From Ferrovum myxofaciens (GTDB lineage Bacteria; Pseudomonadota; Gammaproteobacteria; Burkholderiales; Ferrovaceae), in NCBI RefSeq assembly GCF_000735045.1, contig NZ_JPOQ01000031.1:42285-106284 (forward strand): a stretch of 64,000 nucleotides of DNA, given 5' to 3'. The number at the start of each line of letters is the position of its first letter. Position 1 is the stretch's first letter. A program made the position numbers and the translations under genes. The notes under the pieces are model-generated. The model was not told where the DNA came from. It worked only from the letters and a program-made list of their open reading frames with translations, and searched no databases. Positions 1 through 13,521 of the stretch are shown in pieces.

Positions 1-2
1 TG

Positions 3-758
3 AAGCAGAAAGATATTGCTTTGGTCTATTATTGCATTGAGTCGACGGCACAAATGAGTATATTGGATAAAACATTTACCAAAGAGATAAATAAAAAAAA
101 GTTTGAAGAAGATCAAAAAGTATCACTTGGAGTTATTAACGATTATTTGAATAAGAATATAGTCAAATCACCTTACCTGGATATCAAGAAGTTGTCATCC
201 TGCCAGGATCTGAGAAAACTACCAAATAATCCAAATTCTTTATATTTATCCATTACCTTGAGTAGTTATGGAAACTTAAATGATCGGTGGAAAAAAATAT
301 TTTTTGGCTCCGTATTAATAGAAAGCATCGTACAAGGAGTTGTTGTCAGTTCTGCAACCAAAAACCCTTGGCTAGGCCTTGCTGTTACCGTGGAGGAAAT
401 GGGGCGTGAGTACCTCACCTGGAGTGGCCTTGCCGTTGCAATGGCGGGGTTTGGTCAGGAGTACCTGGCCTGGAATGGCATGAATTGGTATATGGGAAAA
501 ACATATGCTCCTGTGACTTTGGAGGGTGAGTTGGTAACGTTAACCGACCAGCAAACAATCTGGAAAGATAACTCATTCATCACAGATAATCCAGAGGAGT
601 TAAAAAACATGAACAAGGACGAAAAAAACAACAAGGAAGTCCAGTTAAAAGCCAGTTTGCATCTGGCTGAAAAGGAGCTGATTTCATCTCTTAATACCTA
701 TTTAACCAAGGAAGTATTGAGAAACAAAATAACGGAAACCACTGGACAACACCCGTAA
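3..758 (+). CDS. Unknown protein, 5' end outside window
   Basis: Protein of unknown function cut by the window edge. The frame is open to base 3; TTG 21 or ATG 54 are possible internal starts but neither has a ribosome site, so the gene probably begins outside. Visible features are a hydrophobic stretch (around VLIESIVQGVVVSS), then a 17-residue tandem repeat encoded at 375-425 and 426-476 (GLAV...G.EYL.W. twice), then a polar Lys/Glu-rich C-terminal third. It is clearly AT-richer than the atp genes that follow, which suggests a different origin. It resembles no family I recognise. Confidence 0.6.
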   Translation, partial: KQKDIALVYYCIESTAQMSILDKTFTKEINKKKFEEDQKVSLGVINDYLNKNIVKSPYLDIKKLSSCQDLRKLPNNPNSLYLSITLSSYGNLNDRWKKIFFGSVLIESIVQGVVVSSATKNPWLGLAVTVEEMGREYLTWSGLAVAMAGFGQEYLAWNGMNWYMGKTYAPVTLEGELVTLTDQQTIWKDNSFITDNPEELKNMNKDEKNNKEVQLKASLHLAEKELISSLNTYLTKEVLRNKITETTGQHP

Positions 759-856
759 CTTTATGATTTCACGAAATGACGGGGTTATTTGTCAAGTGCC
801 CTAAAAGAAAAGTTGGTTTCAAGGAACCATACAGAAATCAGTAGAAAACACAGACA

Positions 857-886
857 TTGACAATAATCAAAGAGTCCCTTTATAAT
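857..886 (+). promoter_or_regulatory. Sigma70-type promoter of the atp operon
   Basis: TTGACA at 857-862 and TATAAT at 881-886 are both perfect consensus hexamers, with an 18-bp spacer. Transcription would begin near 892-893, only about 16 bases before the ATG of atpI, so the mRNA leader is very short and has no clear Shine-Dalgarno sequence. Confidence 0.75.
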
Positions 887-908
887 CCCGCTGTTTGCCG
901 TGAACCGC

Positions 909-2058
<1,150 letters not shown>

Positions 2059-2073
2059 TCATTAATTTAGTAG

Positions 2074-2391
<318 letters not shown>

Positions 2392-2418
2392 TTCGGACAA
2401 TTCAAAGGGAGTACAGGC

Positions 2419-2889
2419 ATGAATATTAATGCCACATTGTTTGGTCAGGCCATCACATTTGCCATTCTGATCTGGTTCACGATGAAGTTCGTGTGGCCAC
2501 CGGTGGTGGCTGCACTGGATGAGCGGTCCAAGAGAATCTCAGAGGGTCTGGAAGCCGCCGAGCGCGGAAGACAGGATTATGCCAAGGCGGAACTTCGTTC
2601 TCAAGATGCTTTGAATGAGGCAAAGGCCAGAGCCTCAGAAATCATTGCTCTGTCAGAGAAGCAAGCGCAGATCATCGTGCAACAGGCGCACGATGCGGCT
2701 GTGATTGAGGCAAATCGCGTCAAGGCGCAGGCGCAGGCAGAGGTGGAACAGGAAGTCATGCGTGCACGGGATTCTTTGCGTGACCGCGTGGCAGACCTCG
2801 CCGTGTCCGGAGCTGAGAAAATTCTGCGGCGCGAAATCAACGTGCAGGCCCACGCTGACTTGTTAACTGCCATTCAGGCAGAACTGTAA
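2419..2889 (+). CDS. atpF: F0F1 ATP synthase subunit b
   Basis: Peripheral stalk subunit b, 156 residues, the same length as in E. coli. One N-terminal membrane helix (about residues 5-27, ending in KFVWPP) is followed by a long charged, Ala/Glu/Arg-rich helix that dimerises and reaches up to subunit delta. It lies 27 bases after atpE and 10 before atpH. Confidence 0.95.
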   Translation: MNINATLFGQAITFAILIWFTMKFVWPPVVAALDERSKRISEGLEAAERGRQDYAKAELRSQDALNEAKARASEIIALSEKQAQIIVQQAHDAAVIEANRVKAQAQAEVEQEVMRARDSLRDRVADLAVSGAEKILRREINVQAHADLLTAIQAEL

Positions 2890-2899
2890 GGGAAGCGCC

Positions 2900-3436
2900 A
2901 TGGCTGAAATTACCACCATCGCACGACCTTACGCAGAAGCCCTGTTCCGTCGCGCTCAGGAAACCGGGAAGGCCGCCCAATGGAGCGAGCATCTGGCCTG
3001 GTTGACTTCGCTGGTCGAGAATGAACAGTTTGCTGGCGTGATCAGTGATCCACGACTGACTCGAGAGCAATTGGTCCAATTCATTCTTGGTCTGAGCGGG
3101 ACACCGCTGGATAGTGAAGCTCAAAATATGCTGATTATCCTGGCTGAAAATCATCGATTGGGCGCCTTGCCTGCCATTGCTCGGCAATATGAAGGATTGC
3201 GTCATGAGCATGAAGGGATACTGGATGCACAGATTACTTCTGCCTATCCGTTGAATGAAGGACAGGTACAGCAACTGATGATCCGCCTTGAGAAACGCCT
3301 TGGCAAAGAAGTCAGAGTTCATGTGGTCGTAGATTCTGCCCTTTTGGGAGGAATCTCTATCACCATAGGTGACCGCGTGATCGATGGTTCGGTGCGCGCC
3401 CGTTTGGAACAGATGGCGGTAGCCCTAAAACATTAA
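2900..3436 (+). CDS. atpH: F0F1 ATP synthase subunit delta
   Basis: Delta subunit (178 residues) joining the peripheral stalk to the top of the F1 head. The N-terminal helical domain begins with the family signature [14 protein letters not shown], and the C-terminal part contains the conserved segment around [20 protein letters not shown]. Size and position between atpF and atpA are standard. Confidence 0.95.
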   Translation: MAEITTIARPYAEALFRRAQETGKAAQWSEHLAWLTSLVENEQFAGVISDPRLTREQLVQFILGLSGTPLDSEAQNMLIILAENHRLGALPAIARQYEGLRHEHEGILDAQITSAYPLNEGQVQQLMIRLEKRLGKEVRVHVVVDSALLGGISITIGDRVIDGSVRARLEQMAVALKH

Positions 3437-3485
3437 GTTAAGAAGGGTGCCGCAGGTGCGGCATTCCCATCAGGAGATCGAGAGC

Positions 3486-5027
<1,542 letters not shown>

Positions 5028-5049
5028 GCGGGACAAGGAGTACTGAATC

Positions 5050-5925
5050 ATGGCGGGATCAAAAGAAATCCGGATAAAGATCAAAAGCGTACAAAATACG
5101 CGCAAGATCACCAAGGCCATGGAAATGGTGGCTGCCAGTAAAATGCGCAAAGCACAGGAGCGCATGCGGGCAGCCCGTCCTTACGGTGAAAAAATTCGTA
5201 AGGTAGCTTCCCATCTGGCACAAGCCCATGCCGAATACAAACATCCCTTCCTGGTAACCCGGGAAAATATTAAAAACGTGGGCGTCGTACTGGTAACCTC
5301 CGACAAAGGGTTATGCGGGGGATTAAACTCCAATCTATTACGTCACATGGTTAATTCCATGAAACAGTGGGAACTGGATGGTGCAAAAATTCGTGCTGTT
5401 GCCTTGGGTAACAAGGGACTAGGTTTTCTGAATCGAATTTCCGTTCCGGTTGTTGCTCATGCCGTTCAGTTGGGTGACATGCCCCATCTGGAAAGATTGA
5501 TTGGTCCCCTTAAAGTTCTGCTGGATCAGTATGTGGCGGGCGAAGTGGATGCGGTATATCTGGCCTACAACCGTTTCGTCAATACCATGAAACAACAGAC
5601 CGTTGTGGAACGGATTTTGCCCCTGCCGCAGGAAAAGATTGGCGATGAAACACGTCAGGAAGCGGCGGCTTGGGATTATCTTTATGAACCCGATCCTCAG
5701 TCGGTGATCGATGAGTTGCTCATGCGTTATGTGGAAGCATTGGTCTATCAAGCCGTGGCCGAGAACATCGCCTCCGAGCAAAGTGCCCGGATGGTGGCCA
5801 TGAAAGCGGCTTCTGATAATGCAGGCACGGTCATCAGTGAATTGCAATTGATTTATAACAAGTCCCGTCAGGCCGCCATTACCAAGGAACTGTCGGAAAT
5901 CGTCGGTGGCGCGGCCGCCGTTTGA
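5050..5925 (+). CDS. atpG: F0F1 ATP synthase subunit gamma
   Basis: Central shaft subunit, 291 residues. Both family signatures are visible: the N-terminal helix ([20 protein letters not shown]) and the C-terminal helix ([17 protein letters not shown]...NKSRQAAIT), which pair in a coiled coil inside the alpha3beta3 ring. The gap before atpD contains the 14-bp perfect palindrome CTATTAATTAATAG at 5928-5941. Confidence 0.97.
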   Translation: MAGSKEIRIKIKSVQNTRKITKAMEMVAASKMRKAQERMRAARPYGEKIRKVASHLAQAHAEYKHPFLVTRENIKNVGVVLVTSDKGLCGGLNSNLLRHMVNSMKQWELDGAKIRAVALGNKGLGFLNRISVPVVAHAVQLGDMPHLERLIGPLKVLLDQYVAGEVDAVYLAYNRFVNTMKQQTVVERILPLPQEKIGDETRQEAAAWDYLYEPDPQSVIDELLMRYVEALVYQAVAENIASEQSARMVAMKAASDNAGTVISELQLIYNKSRQAAITKELSEIVGGAAAV

Positions 5926-5954
5926 CCCTATTAATTAATAGTACTCATCATTAG

Positions 5955-7343
<1,389 letters not shown>

Positions 7344-7355
7344 GAGGGAGTCATT

Positions 7356-7781
7356 ATGGCCAATGTCATCCATGTGGATGTCGTCAGCGCAGAAGCTGAA
7401 TTATTCTCCGGGGATGCAGAATTTGTATCACTCCCTGGGGAAGACGGGGAGTTGGGAATCTTCCCGCGCCATACGCCATTGATTACGCGTATCAAACCCG
7501 GTACGGTCCGGGTCCGGGTGGCGGGTAGGAGTGAGGATGAAACTATTTTCGTAGCCGGTGGAATTTTGGAAGTACAACCGGATAGCGTGACTGTGTTGGC
7601 TGATACTGCCATTCGTGCCCATGATCTGGATGAAGCCAAGGCTTTCGAAGCGAAGCGTAATGCAGAAGAGGCCCTGCATAATAAGTCCAGCGATGTGGAT
7701 TATGCCCGCGCCTCTGCCGAGTTAGCTACCGCCGTGGCTCAATTGGCCGCCATCCAACGCATACGCAAGGATCATCACTGA
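7356..7781 (+). CDS. atpC: F0F1 ATP synthase subunit epsilon
   Basis: Epsilon subunit, 141 residues: an N-terminal beta-sandwich (motif [19 protein letters not shown]) that holds gamma to the c-ring, and a C-terminal helical hairpin that can inhibit ATP hydrolysis. Its TGA at 7779-7781 overlaps the inferred CTG start of glmU, and an AAGGA at 7767-7771 inside its last codons probably serves glmU. Confidence 0.95.
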   Translation: MANVIHVDVVSAEAELFSGDAEFVSLPGEDGELGIFPRHTPLITRIKPGTVRVRVAGRSEDETIFVAGGILEVQPDSVTVLADTAIRAHDLDEAKAFEAKRNAEEALHNKSSDVDYARASAELATAVAQLAAIQRIRKDHH

Positions 7782-9151
7782 ACGCCCGTAACGCTCCGCT
7801 TTACGTCGTTGTCCTGGCGGCTGGTCAGGGCAAGCGAATGAATTCTGCTTTACCCAAGGTTTTGCAACCCCTGGCGGCAAAACCATTACTGGCCCATGTA
7901 CTTCAAGCTGCCCAAGTTCTCGACCCCGAGAAAGTCATTATTGTCTATGGACATGGGGGAGAAACCGTACGGGCCTGTTTTAAAGAGCGAGACTTGACCT
8001 GGGTCCATCAGGCAGAACAAAAAGGGACCGGTCATGCTCTTGCTCAGGTCTTGCCTCATCTGCCCGCACAGGGCATCGTTCTGGTGCTGTATGGGGATGT
8101 TCCCTTGCTTCAAACCCATACCCTCAAGCAACTGATTCAACCGGCACAGGATTCGCTGGTTCTTCTGACCCAAGAGATTCAAGAGCCCAAGGGTTATGGG
8201 CGAATTTTGAGGGATGAGCAAGGACGGGTGATGGGCATCCGCGAAGAGAAGGATGCTTCACCCCAGGAAAAACAGATTCACGAGGTCAATACCGGCATCA
8301 TGGCCATGCCCATTGCGCATATTTCCCCATGGCTTGATCAATTGACTTGCACCAATGCTCAGGGTGAGTATTACCTGACGGATATTGTCGCCAGTGCCGT
8401 GGCAGACGGAGTTTCTGTTCATACAGTTCAGCCCACCCATGATTGGGAAGCTTTGGGTATCAATGACAAGCGTCAACTTGCTCAACTTGAGGGTATTTGG
8501 CAACGACATCAGGCTGAAGGTCTTCTCAGCAAGGGGGTGACTCTTGCTGATCCAGATCGTTTGACCTTGCGGGGTACAGTATCCTGTGGTCGGGACGTCA
8601 TGATCGATGTAGGGGTCATTCTGGAAGGGGATGTCATTCTGGAGGAGGGTGTTACCATTGGACCCTATTGCGTTCTCAAGAATTGCAGAATCGGAACAGG
8701 GACGGTGGTGCATGCTTATACTCACGTTGAGGGTGCCCAGTTGGGCCCAGGTAACCAGGTGGGTCCCTATGCTCGTATTCGTCCTGGAACCATCACGCAA
8801 CAGGCTGTTCATCTGGGCAACTTCGTGGAAGTCAAGAATTGCACCATTGACCAGGCAACCAAAGCCAATCATCTGACTTATCTGGGGGATAGCACCATCG
8901 GTGCCCGAGTCAATGTCGGTGCAGGAACGATCACTTGTAATTACGATGGGGTCAGAAAACACCGTACCCAGATTGGCGATGATGTATTTATTGGTTCGGA
9001 CACCCAATTCGTGGCCCCTGTTACGGTGGAAGCAGGCGCTACCATTGGTGCCGGTTCCACGATCGTGAGGACGGCGCCTGCCGACCAATTGACGCTGTCC
9101 CGTAGCAGACAACTAACGATTCCTCACTGGAATCGTCCGCTCAAAAAGTAA
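7778..9151 (+). CDS. glmU: Bifunctional GlmU (UDP-GlcNAc synthesis), CTG start
   Basis: Makes UDP-N-acetylglucosamine for peptidoglycan and LPS: C-terminal acetylation of glucosamine-1-phosphate, N-terminal uridyl transfer. The N-terminal motif LAAGQGKRM (residues about 13-21) is required for nucleotide binding, so the start must lie upstream of ATG 7838, which would cut through this motif. The only start-like codon in the right place is CTG 7778, overlapping the atpC stop as CTGA, with AAGGA six bases upstream. This gives 457 residues against 456 in E. coli. The C-terminal half is a left-handed beta helix of hexapeptide repeats, with the acetyltransferase loop around [20 protein letters not shown]. 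Confidence 0.93.
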   Translation: MNARNAPLYVVVLAAGQGKRMNSALPKVLQPLAAKPLLAHVLQAAQVLDPEKVIIVYGHGGETVRACFKERDLTWVHQAEQKGTGHALAQVLPHLPAQGIVLVLYGDVPLLQTHTLKQLIQPAQDSLVLLTQEIQEPKGYGRILRDEQGRVMGIREEKDASPQEKQIHEVNTGIMAMPIAHISPWLDQLTCTNAQGEYYLTDIVASAVADGVSVHTVQPTHDWEALGINDKRQLAQLEGIWQRHQAEGLLSKGVTLADPDRLTLRGTVSCGRDVMIDVGVILEGDVILEEGVTIGPYCVLKNCRIGTGTVVHAYTHVEGAQLGPGNQVGPYARIRPGTITQQAVHLGNFVEVKNCTIDQATKANHLTYLGDSTIGARVNVGAGTITCNYDGVRKHRTQIGDDVFIGSDTQFVAPVTVEAGATIGAGSTIVRTAPADQLTLSRSRQLTIPHWNRPLKK

Positions 9152-9170
9152 ACCGCCGAACGAGGCGTGC

Positions 9171-9821
9171 TCAGCGGTGTTTCTTGAGGGTAAGTTCCCG
9201 GGTAATCAATTCATTCAATACCGTAAACAGTGCTGCATTGCTGCCGGCCTGGGAAGGTGAAGTGGCGTACATGCCATCGACGATGAGGGTGGGCACACCG
9301 TCCACGCCATAACTCATGGCTTGCTGATCGCCCTGCTGAACCTTGGACTGAATGGCAAAGGAGCGGTAGAGCGCAGTGAATTGATTGCGATCGACTCCCT
9401 GTTTCTGGACCCAATCAAAGAGTTCGTCTTCAGAAAACAAGTTGATCTGTTGCTCGTGCAGGGCGGTAAACACCTTTTCCTGAAGGCGATTGGCCTCATG
9501 AAGGGCATCCAGAGCATAGTAGGCACGGGCCAGTACAGTCCACTGGGAATGTCCAAAGGTAACGGGAACGCGGCGAAAGATGACGCCAGCCGGGAGTTTG
9601 CGTGACCAGGGTTCGAGCAGAGGTGCTAGATGGGCACAGTGAGGACAGGCATAAGAGAAAAATTCCAATACCTCCACCGAGGAACCGGGCAAGGGTGCTT
9701 GGGAAACCACCTGGTAATCCTGTCCTGCGGTGGCGGCTTGAAGTTTGTCCGCCATGGAACCCGCCCATAGAAGGGCACCAGTGCTAGCCAAAAAACGACG
9801 ACGGGAATGAGGCAAGAGCAT
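9171..9821 (-). CDS. dsbA: Thiol:disulfide interchange protein DsbA
   Basis: Periplasmic disulfide oxidase of 216 residues. The active site is CPHC in FSYACPHCAHLAPL, and the cis-proline loop is GVPTLIVDG. The N-terminus (PHSRRRFLASTGALLW) has a twin-arginine-like motif before the hydrophobic core, whereas most DsbA proteins use an SRP/Sec signal. AGGAG lies nine bases before the ATG. It is third in a minus-strand unit argS-SPOR-dsbA; convergent with glmU, 19 bases apart. Confidence 0.93.
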   Translation of the reverse strand: MLLPHSRRRFLASTGALLWAGSMADKLQAATAGQDYQVVSQAPLPGSSVEVLEFFSYACPHCAHLAPLLEPWSRKLPAGVIFRRVPVTFGHSQWTVLARAYYALDALHEANRLQEKVFTALHEQQINLFSEDELFDWVQKQGVDRNQFTALYRSFAIQSKVQQGDQQAMSYGVDGVPTLIVDGMYATSPSQAGSNAALFTVLNELITRELTLKKHR

Positions 9822-9844
9822 GAGAAGAAACTCCTGAAAAAAGA

Positions 9845-10540
9845 CTAATGGGGGATCAAGGAACTGTGACTGGTGGTGGTTTCTCGCAAAACCTGGGCTG
9901 GAACTCCATTATCCTTGAGGGATTTAATCAGGGTTCGAACCTCGTCCACAGAAGAAAATGGTCCAATTCTCACACGGTAGTAGAGAGGTTTCCCCTCGAC
10001 TTGACCAGGTACGACCATGCTGTCTATGCCCAATAAAGCCAAGTTGGCCCGTTGGCTTTCTGCTTCGGAGGATTGAGCAAAAGCGCCAGTTTGAACGAAG
10101 TAGCGGACGGTCACGGGATGTTGCAAGTCATCGCTCAAAGGCGAGGGCAGGGAAGTGGCTGGTGGAGAAAGGCTGGGGGAGGTCTGGGGGGGTTCTCCCG
10201 CGTCCAGCGGAGCGGGAGGAGTGACTTCTGTGGCCAGAGTGGGTGCAGAAGCGGTGGGTGAGGATGAACCCGACGTAACAGTGGAACCGGCTTCATTCTC
10301 TCCGGTCACTGGAGAGGGAATCAGAATTCCTCGTTTGGTGAGATCGGATCCGGAAGGTTTCTCCGGTGTAGGGGCAGGGTGGGGAGGGGTATTACGGGAA
10401 GTGATGGGGGATGCAAGTTGGCTGATGTACAGTGCCACTCCTGCCGCCAGCAGTACACCCCCTGCAAGTCCTGCCATGCTCCCGATAAAAAAAGAACCGG
10501 CTGATTTTTTTTCAGGTTTCTGGTTAGGTTTCTCAGCCAC
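9845..10540 (-). CDS. SPOR domain protein (FtsN-like)
   Basis: Inner-membrane protein with a short cytoplasmic N-terminus, one membrane helix (SFFIGSMAGLAGGVLLAAGV), a long Pro/Ser/Thr-rich linker and a C-terminal SPOR domain (from VRYFVQTGAFAQ to GVPAQVL), which binds denuded peptidoglycan at the septum. GTG 10540 is preferred because GGAG lies six bases upstream and the protein then starts VAEKPNQ; ATG 10591 would add 17 residues but has no ribosome site. The argS-SPOR-dsbA order is common in betaproteobacteria. Confidence 0.85.
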   Translation of the reverse strand: MAEKPNQKPEKKSAGSFFIGSMAGLAGGVLLAAGVALYISQLASPITSRNTPPHPAPTPEKPSGSDLTKRGILIPSPVTGENEAGSTVTSGSSSPTASAPTLATEVTPPAPLDAGEPPQTSPSLSPPATSLPSPLSDDLQHPVTVRYFVQTGAFAQSSEAESQRANLALLGIDSMVVPGQVEGKPLYYRVRIGPFSSVDEVRTLIKSLKDNGVPAQVLRETTTSHSSLIPH

Positions 10541-10614
10541 AAGATACTCCAGATAGGGATTCCTGCCTGAGAAGATGATAGCAGAATCCATGGAATGAAA
10601 AGAAGGACTTCATT

Positions 10615-12399
10615 TTACATTCGATCTGGCGCAGAGACACCCAACAGGCTCAAACCATCCCGCACCACAATTCCAATGGCGCTCAGCAGGGCCATGCGCG
10701 CATGTATCTGAACGGGTTCCCCTTCCAAAAAAGGGACCTGATTATAGTAGGCATGGAATTCAGCAGAAAGATCACGCAAGTAAAATGCAACAAGATGGGG
10801 TGCAAAGTCGGCGGCGGCCTGTTCCAAAAGTGCGGGATAAGCGTACAAAATTTGCAAAATGCGTGTTTCTTCTTCATGAATCAATGGGTGCAACGCGCTG
10901 TTGACCAGTATGCCCGGATCTCCCCCCCAGCGTTCCAGAACCCTCTGGATACGGGCATGGGCATACTGAATGTAATACACCGGGTTGTCCTGTGACTGGG
11001 AAGTCGCCAGATCCAGATCAAAATCCAGATGCTGATCGGATTTGCGCAAAATGTAAAATAAACGGGCCGCATCCCGACCTACCTCGGTACGCAATTCTCG
11101 TAATGTGACGAATTGCCCCTTGCGGGTGGACATTTGAGCCTTTTCACCCTGACGAAACAGGCTGACGAATTGAACCAAGGGCACGGATAGGCGAGAGTCA
11201 TCGTAACCCAAAGCCTTCAGGGCTGCCCGGACCCGGGGAATATAACCGTGATGGTCGGCGCCCCAGATATCCACGATGAGATCATAACCCCGTTCAAATT
11301 TACCGGCATGGTAGGCAATATCTGAAGCAAAATAAGTATAGAGTCCGTTTTCCCGTTGAACGACTCGATCTTTTTCGTCGCCAAAGGCTGATGAGCGAAA
11401 CCAGCGGGCGCCCTTTTCGGTATAGAGGTGCCCGGCATTTTCCAAACGGGATACGACGAGGGCTACGGCACCCGAATCAAAGAGTGATTGCTCGGAGAAC
11501 CATTCATCGAAGATGACCCCGAACTCTTCGAGATCCTCACGACAATCGTCCAATTGTTCGGTCAGCACGAAATGGTGCAGTGCCAAGTAAGTTGGCCCCA
11601 GAAGTTCCTTCGCAGCAGCAATCAGAGCGTCCATGTGGTGCTCTTCTTCTTCGGGCGCAATGACAATCAGGTCATCGGTATGCGGGAGCCTCAAGGTGGA
11701 CAATAGAGATTCTTCGCTGACGACCAGGCCTGAAAATCGTTGTGCCGTTTCCCGTGCCATGGTCTCCACATAGTCACCCTGATATCCGTTATTGGGAAAG
11801 GGCAGGGATTTTAATTTACCGGATTGCTGGAGGGCGCGTAACCAGGTGGAGACCGTCAGGATATCCATTTGACGGCCGGCATCGTTGACGTAGTATTCCC
11901 GATGGACCTGGTAACCTGCCTTGCATAACAGATTGGCCACCGAGGCGCCATAGGCAGCCCCACGACCGTGACCAACGTGGAGTGGGCCGGTAGGATTGCT
12001 GGAGACGAATTCCACCTGTACGCGTCGTCCCGATCCCTTTTGAGAGGAGCCGAAAAGGGGGCCATGACGCAGAATCTCATGCACGACTTCCTGGCGCGCC
12101 TGTGCCGTCAAAAAAATATTGATGAAGCCGGGTCCCGCCAATTCAACGCGATCGATGAGAGAGGAGGAAGGCAGCGCCGCGATCAATTGAGCGGCAACTT
12201 CCCGAGGGGGCTGACGCAACCCCTTGGCAAGTTGGAGGGCGACGGGGGAAGCAAAATCTCCATGCGTGCTTTGACGGGGTCGCTCCAGAACCGGAGGGAG
12301 CGTGGGGGGGGAGGAAATTTTCTGAACCGCAGCGGTGAGCAGGGCGCAGAGGCGGGCTTCAAGGGATTCTTCGGAAGTTGTTAGAGGACTGGAAGACAT
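10615..12399 (-). CDS. argS: Arginyl-tRNA synthetase
   Basis: Class I aminoacyl-tRNA synthetase charging tRNA-Arg, 594 residues. The HIGH-type motif is HVGHGRG at 141-147, preceded by SSNPTGPL, and the KMSKS counterpart is QMSTRKGQ around residue 386. The N-terminal add-1 domain and C-terminal DALR anticodon-binding domain (ending in LLGVSAPDRM) are present. It starts 3 bases after rubredoxin on the same strand, so these genes probably share a transcript. Confidence 0.97.
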   Translation of the reverse strand: MSSSPLTTSEESLEARLCALLTAAVQKISSPPTLPPVLERPRQSTHGDFASPVALQLAKGLRQPPREVAAQLIAALPSSSLIDRVELAGPGFINIFLTAQARQEVVHEILRHGPLFGSSQKGSGRRVQVEFVSSNPTGPLHVGHGRGAAYGASVANLLCKAGYQVHREYYVNDAGRQMDILTVSTWLRALQQSGKLKSLPFPNNGYQGDYVETMARETAQRFSGLVVSEESLLSTLRLPHTDDLIVIAPEEEEHHMDALIAAAKELLGPTYLALHHFVLTEQLDDCREDLEEFGVIFDEWFSEQSLFDSGAVALVVSRLENAGHLYTEKGARWFRSSAFGDEKDRVVQRENGLYTYFASDIAYHAGKFERGYDLIVDIWGADHHGYIPRVRAALKALGYDDSRLSVPLVQFVSLFRQGEKAQMSTRKGQFVTLRELRTEVGRDAARLFYILRKSDQHLDFDLDLATSQSQDNPVYYIQYAHARIQRVLERWGGDPGILVNSALHPLIHEEETRILQILYAYPALLEQAAADFAPHLVAFYLRDLSAEFHAYYNQVPFLEGEPVQIHARMALLSAIGIVVRDGLSLLGVSAPDRM

Positions 12400-12402
12400 G
12401 AC

Positions 12403-12585
12403 TCAAATTTCAATCAATTCAAAATCTTCCTTGCGTGCCCCGCACTCTGGGCAGACCCAGTTCATGGGGACATCCGCCCAGCGTGTTCCAGGAACGATAC
12501 CTTCCTCGGGGGCCCCCAATTCTTCGTCGTAAATATAGCCACAAATCAGGCACAGCCAGGTTTTATAACCTTGTTCAGAATCCAT
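12403..12585 (-). CDS. Rubredoxin
   Basis: Small electron carrier, 60 residues, binding one iron by four cysteines in CLICG and CPECG, 30-odd residues apart. The intervening YIYDEELGAPEEGI...W is the family signature. The frame is open another 34 codons upstream, but ATG 12585 gives the usual rubredoxin length. It is divergent from thiD; in betaproteobacteria rubredoxin is often found next to thiD-thiE-hemL. Confidence 0.95.
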   Translation of the reverse strand: MDSEQGYKTWLCLICGYIYDEELGAPEEGIVPGTRWADVPMNWVCPECGARKEDFELIEI

Positions 12586-12693
12586 GAGTGTCTCGAATAC
12601 GTTAGAATGTAACCGCGATGATCGTATAGAATAGGCGAAATCTATCGATCCCCTGCCATGATAAAACTTATCCACCCTTGAGAGCAACCATCT

Positions 12694-13521
12694 ATGATGC
12701 CTGCCCCCCCTGCCGTATTGGTGTTTGCAGCCACGGATCCCAGTGGAGGTGCGGGATTACAAGCAGATCTGCTGACTCTTTCCAGTATGGGATGCCATCC
12801 ATTGTCGGTGGTGACTGGAATTACCGTCCAGGATACGACGGGGGTCGAGGACATTCTGGCGATGGATGCGGAATGGGTGGTGGATCAGGCGCGTTGTATT
12901 CTGGAAGACGTTCCTGTGGCCGTATTTAAATTGGGTGTATTGGGCAGTGTGGAGATCATCGCCGCCATTGCTGAAATCGTCGCTGATTATCCTGAAGTGC
13001 CCCTGATACTGGATCCTGTGCTGACCAGCGGAAGGGGCGACGAACTGGCCAATGAGGAAATGCTTGAGGCGTTGCGCGATCTGATTTTGCCTCAGACCTC
13101 TCTGGTCACTCCGAATGTCCTGGAATTGATGCGTCTGGCCTATGATGAGGCTCCTGAAGAAGAACGTCCTGATTATGCTCGTGCGGCCATGGAAGTATTG
13201 GAAAGCGGTTGCGAATTCGTTCTGGTGACGGGAACTCACGCACCGGGTGTGCAGGTGGTCAATACGTTGTACGGACGTGAAGGAGTCATCCGTTCCGATC
13301 GCTGGGAACGGCTTCCGGGCAGTTACCATGGCTCGGGATGTACCCTGAGCAGCGCCATTGCCGCCAGTCTGGCGCAGGGGCTACCCATTCCGGAAGCGGT
13401 GGCAGAAGCCCAGGACTATACTTGGCAAACCTTGAAAGAAGGTTATCGTCTCGGCATGGGACAGATCATTCCTGATCGTCTTTTCTGGGCTCGGGAGGAA
13501 CCGCGCAACGATGTCCATTGA
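12694..13521 (+). CDS. thiD: Hydroxymethylpyrimidine (phosphate) kinase
   Basis: Phosphorylates hydroxymethylpyrimidine and its phosphate in thiamin synthesis; 275 residues, ribokinase fold. Evidence: N-terminal VFAATDPSGGAGLQAD, DPVLTSGRGDEL, and the C-terminal anion hole GSYHGSGCTLSSAIAA with the catalytic Cys. It overlaps thiE by 11 bases, indicating translational coupling. ThiC, which supplies the pyrimidine, is encoded elsewhere in this window (31.5-33.4 kb). Confidence 0.95.
   Translation: MMPAPPAVLVFAATDPSGGAGLQADLLTLSSMGCHPLSVVTGITVQDTTGVEDILAMDAEWVVDQARCILEDVPVAVFKLGVLGSVEIIAAIAEIVADYPEVPLILDPVLTSGRGDELANEEMLEALRDLILPQTSLVTPNVLELMRLAYDEAPEEERPDYARAAMEVLESGCEFVLVTGTHAPGVQVVNTLYGREGVIRSDRWERLPGSYHGSGCTLSSAIAASLAQGLPIPEAVAEAQDYTWQTLKEGYRLGMGQIIPDRLFWAREEPRNDVH

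Noticed and set aside
9152..9190. Hairpin between convergent glmU and dsbA
   Set aside because: AAACCGC and GCGGTGTTT can pair imperfectly around a 17-base loop, but the stem is broken and lies partly inside dsbA, so I do not call a terminator.
12630..12690. DnaA box upstream of thiD (TTATCCACC)
   Set aside because: One mismatch to the consensus, single copy, and no accompanying sites; likely chance.
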